Source of the DNA: Halobacteria archaeon
Lineage (GTDB): Bacteria > Pseudomonadota > Gammaproteobacteria > UBA9214
NCBI GenBank assembly: GCA_013041945.1
Contig: JABDRC010000335.1
Span: 1-6,259, forward strand
DNA: 6,259 nt
Direction: 5' to 3'
In this document: piece by piece, positions 5,595-6,259 of the stretch
Numbering within the stretch: position 1 is the stretch's first letter
Layout: each line of letters starts with the position of its first letter
The notes under the pieces: model-generated
The model's input: only the letters and a program-made list of their open reading frames with translations
Databases searched by the model: none
What the model was told of the DNA's origin: nothing
Translations under genes and position numbers: made by a program

Positions 5595-5600
5595 ATAATG
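5595..5600 (+). promoter_or_regulatory. Consensus -10 box (TATAAT)
   Basis: A perfect TATAAT lies 36 bases before the start codon at 5637, predicting transcription from about 5607 and a leader of about 30 bases. There is no good -35 hexamer at 17 bases (TGTGTA), so an activator or a weak promoter is possible. The position argues against translation starts further upstream for this gene. Confidence 0.45.
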
Positions 5601-5636
5601 ATTGCGCCGGACCGCAATTACCAGACAGAGGCATTC

Positions 5637-6089
5637 ATGCAAGAACAGACAGCCAGCGAATTCCACACGGCGTTCAGGGGGCGTTTTGAAAACGTGCTGC
5701 GCTGGGAGCAGCTCGATGATCTGCACGATACGCTGCAGGCGGACGCGGATGCCGGCTGGTATATCTATGCAGTCGGTGAGGAGCCGCCCGCCACACCCTC
5801 CAGCGGCGAACAGGTCCGGCGATTTCTATCGGAAATCATGGTGTTATTGCGCAAGGAACACGACGAGGAATTCTGTGGCATCGTCTACGCGGATAACGTT
5901 CAGCAGCCGTCCTTCGTAAAATTTTTCGATCCCAACAACCTCGGTGTTTCCTGCGGCTTCAGTGACAATCCGCCCCTGCCGGGCTGGATCCTGTCCAGGA
6001 TTGCCCCGCGGGACCTCGAAGCGCCGGCGCCGCTGCCCGGCAACCGTCGCCGCTGGTGGCAGCGCCTGCTTGGCCGGCAAGCGCACTAA
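5637..6089 (+). CDS. Conserved protein of unknown function
   Basis: A 150-residue cytosolic protein with no signal peptide or membrane segment, which I cannot assign to a named family. The pattern looks conserved and folded: an N-terminal helical part (FHTAFRGRFENVLRWEQLDDLHDTL, 9-33), GWYIYAVGEEPP (40-51), a helix QVRRFLSEIMVLLRKEHDEE (59-78), CGIVYADN (80-87), FVKFFDPNNLGVSCG (93-107) and PLPGWILSR (113-121), then a basic Trp/Arg-rich tail (RRRWWQRLLGR, 137-147) that could bind nucleic acid or membrane. The two cysteines (80 and 106) might form a pair. The ATG at 5637 has AGAGG 5 bases upstream and follows a TATAAT at 5595. In-frame ATG codons at 5598 and further upstream would lie within or before that promoter box, so they are less likely. 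It appears to be monocistronic and divergent from tpm. Confidence 0.75.
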   Translation: MQEQTASEFHTAFRGRFENVLRWEQLDDLHDTLQADADAGWYIYAVGEEPPATPSSGEQVRRFLSEIMVLLRKEHDEEFCGIVYADNVQQPSFVKFFDPNNLGVSCGFSDNPPLPGWILSRIAPRDLEAPAPLPGNRRRWWQRLLGRQAH

Positions 6090-6102
6090 CCATATGAATT
6101 GT

Positions 6103-6122
6103 ATTGTTTAACAATGTTTAAC
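6103..6122. promoter_or_regulatory. Repeated GTTTAAC palindrome upstream of the edge gene
   Basis: ATTGTTTAACAAT (6103-6115) is a perfect inverted repeat around a central T. Its core GTTTAAC (6106-6112) recurs exactly 10 bases later (6116-6122), one helical turn away. Such phased sites suit cooperative binding by a regulator. A weak promoter candidate follows: TTGCTG (6123-6128), an 18-base spacer, and TACACT (6147-6152). Confidence 0.4.
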
Positions 6123-6227
6123 TTGCTGTACACATCTCGCATCCAATACACTTTTAAACACGCTCCAGGCCACGAATCCGGCCCGGTACGCACCGAATTC
6201 ACCTAATCCTTTTTGGAGTATCGACAA

Positions 6228-6259
6228 ATGAAAACACTAGCAACTGCAGTTATCTCGAC
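6228..6259 (+). CDS. Start of an exported protein gene (cut by the window edge)
   Basis: Only the first ten full codons are present, giving MKTLATAVIS. The ATG has TTGGAG 9 bases upstream, a good ribosome site, and stands behind a 138-base intergenic region. The Lys-led hydrophobic start looks like a signal peptide and resembles the MKTLKTTLAA start of the sulfur-globule-like protein. That is too little to name the product. Confidence 0.5.
   Translation, partial: MKTLATAVIS

Noticed and set aside
5160..5726. 188- and 212-codon minus-strand frames over tpm
   Set aside because: Out of frame with the clear Tpm methyltransferase and composed of Arg/Ala/Ser-rich shadow sequence.

Overview
The window looks like chromosomal DNA from a moderately GC-rich sulfur-oxidising gammaproteobacterium, in the broad range of Chromatiales and related sulfur oxidisers. 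The main pointers are a short exported Gly/Tyr/Trp-rich protein that resembles the sulfur globule proteins, a periplasmic dihaem cytochrome c beside it, and typical proteobacterial MlaC-like and thiopurine methyltransferase genes. Genus cannot be fixed from the sequence alone. I see no phage, insertion sequence, CRISPR array, tRNA or rRNA.

Layout. The left half is read leftwards (minus strand): a HerA/DUF87 hexameric DNA-translocase ATPase (10-1665), an MlaC/Ttg2D-like periplasmic lipid-carrier protein (1940-2548), and the sulfur-globule-like envelope protein (2721-3089). Rho-independent-type hairpins follow the last two, so each is probably its own transcription unit. A Shine-Dalgarno-like sequence just past the herA stop suggests another gene, outside the window, follows it.

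The centre (3090-3303) is an AT-rich divergent promoter region. It holds a perfect FNR/CRP-type box (TTGATCTGCATCAA) and a run of further short inverted repeats. It separates the sulfur-globule-like gene from a rightward two-gene operon: a secreted dihaem cytochrome c fused to a C-terminal DUF302 domain (3304-4341), overlapping by 4 bases a second secreted DUF302 protein (4338-4796). The shared control region suggests that sulfur storage and periplasmic electron transfer or sensing respond to the same redox signal. This cytochrome-DUF302/DUF302 pair is the least understood and most interesting part of the window.

The right part holds a convergent thiopurine/chalcogen methyltransferase gene tpm (4891-5544, minus) with its own terminator. 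Divergent from it is a conserved cytosolic protein of unknown function (5637-6089, plus). At the very edge is the start of another gene encoding an apparent signal peptide (6228 onward), behind a 138-base intergenic region with a repeated GTTTAAC element.
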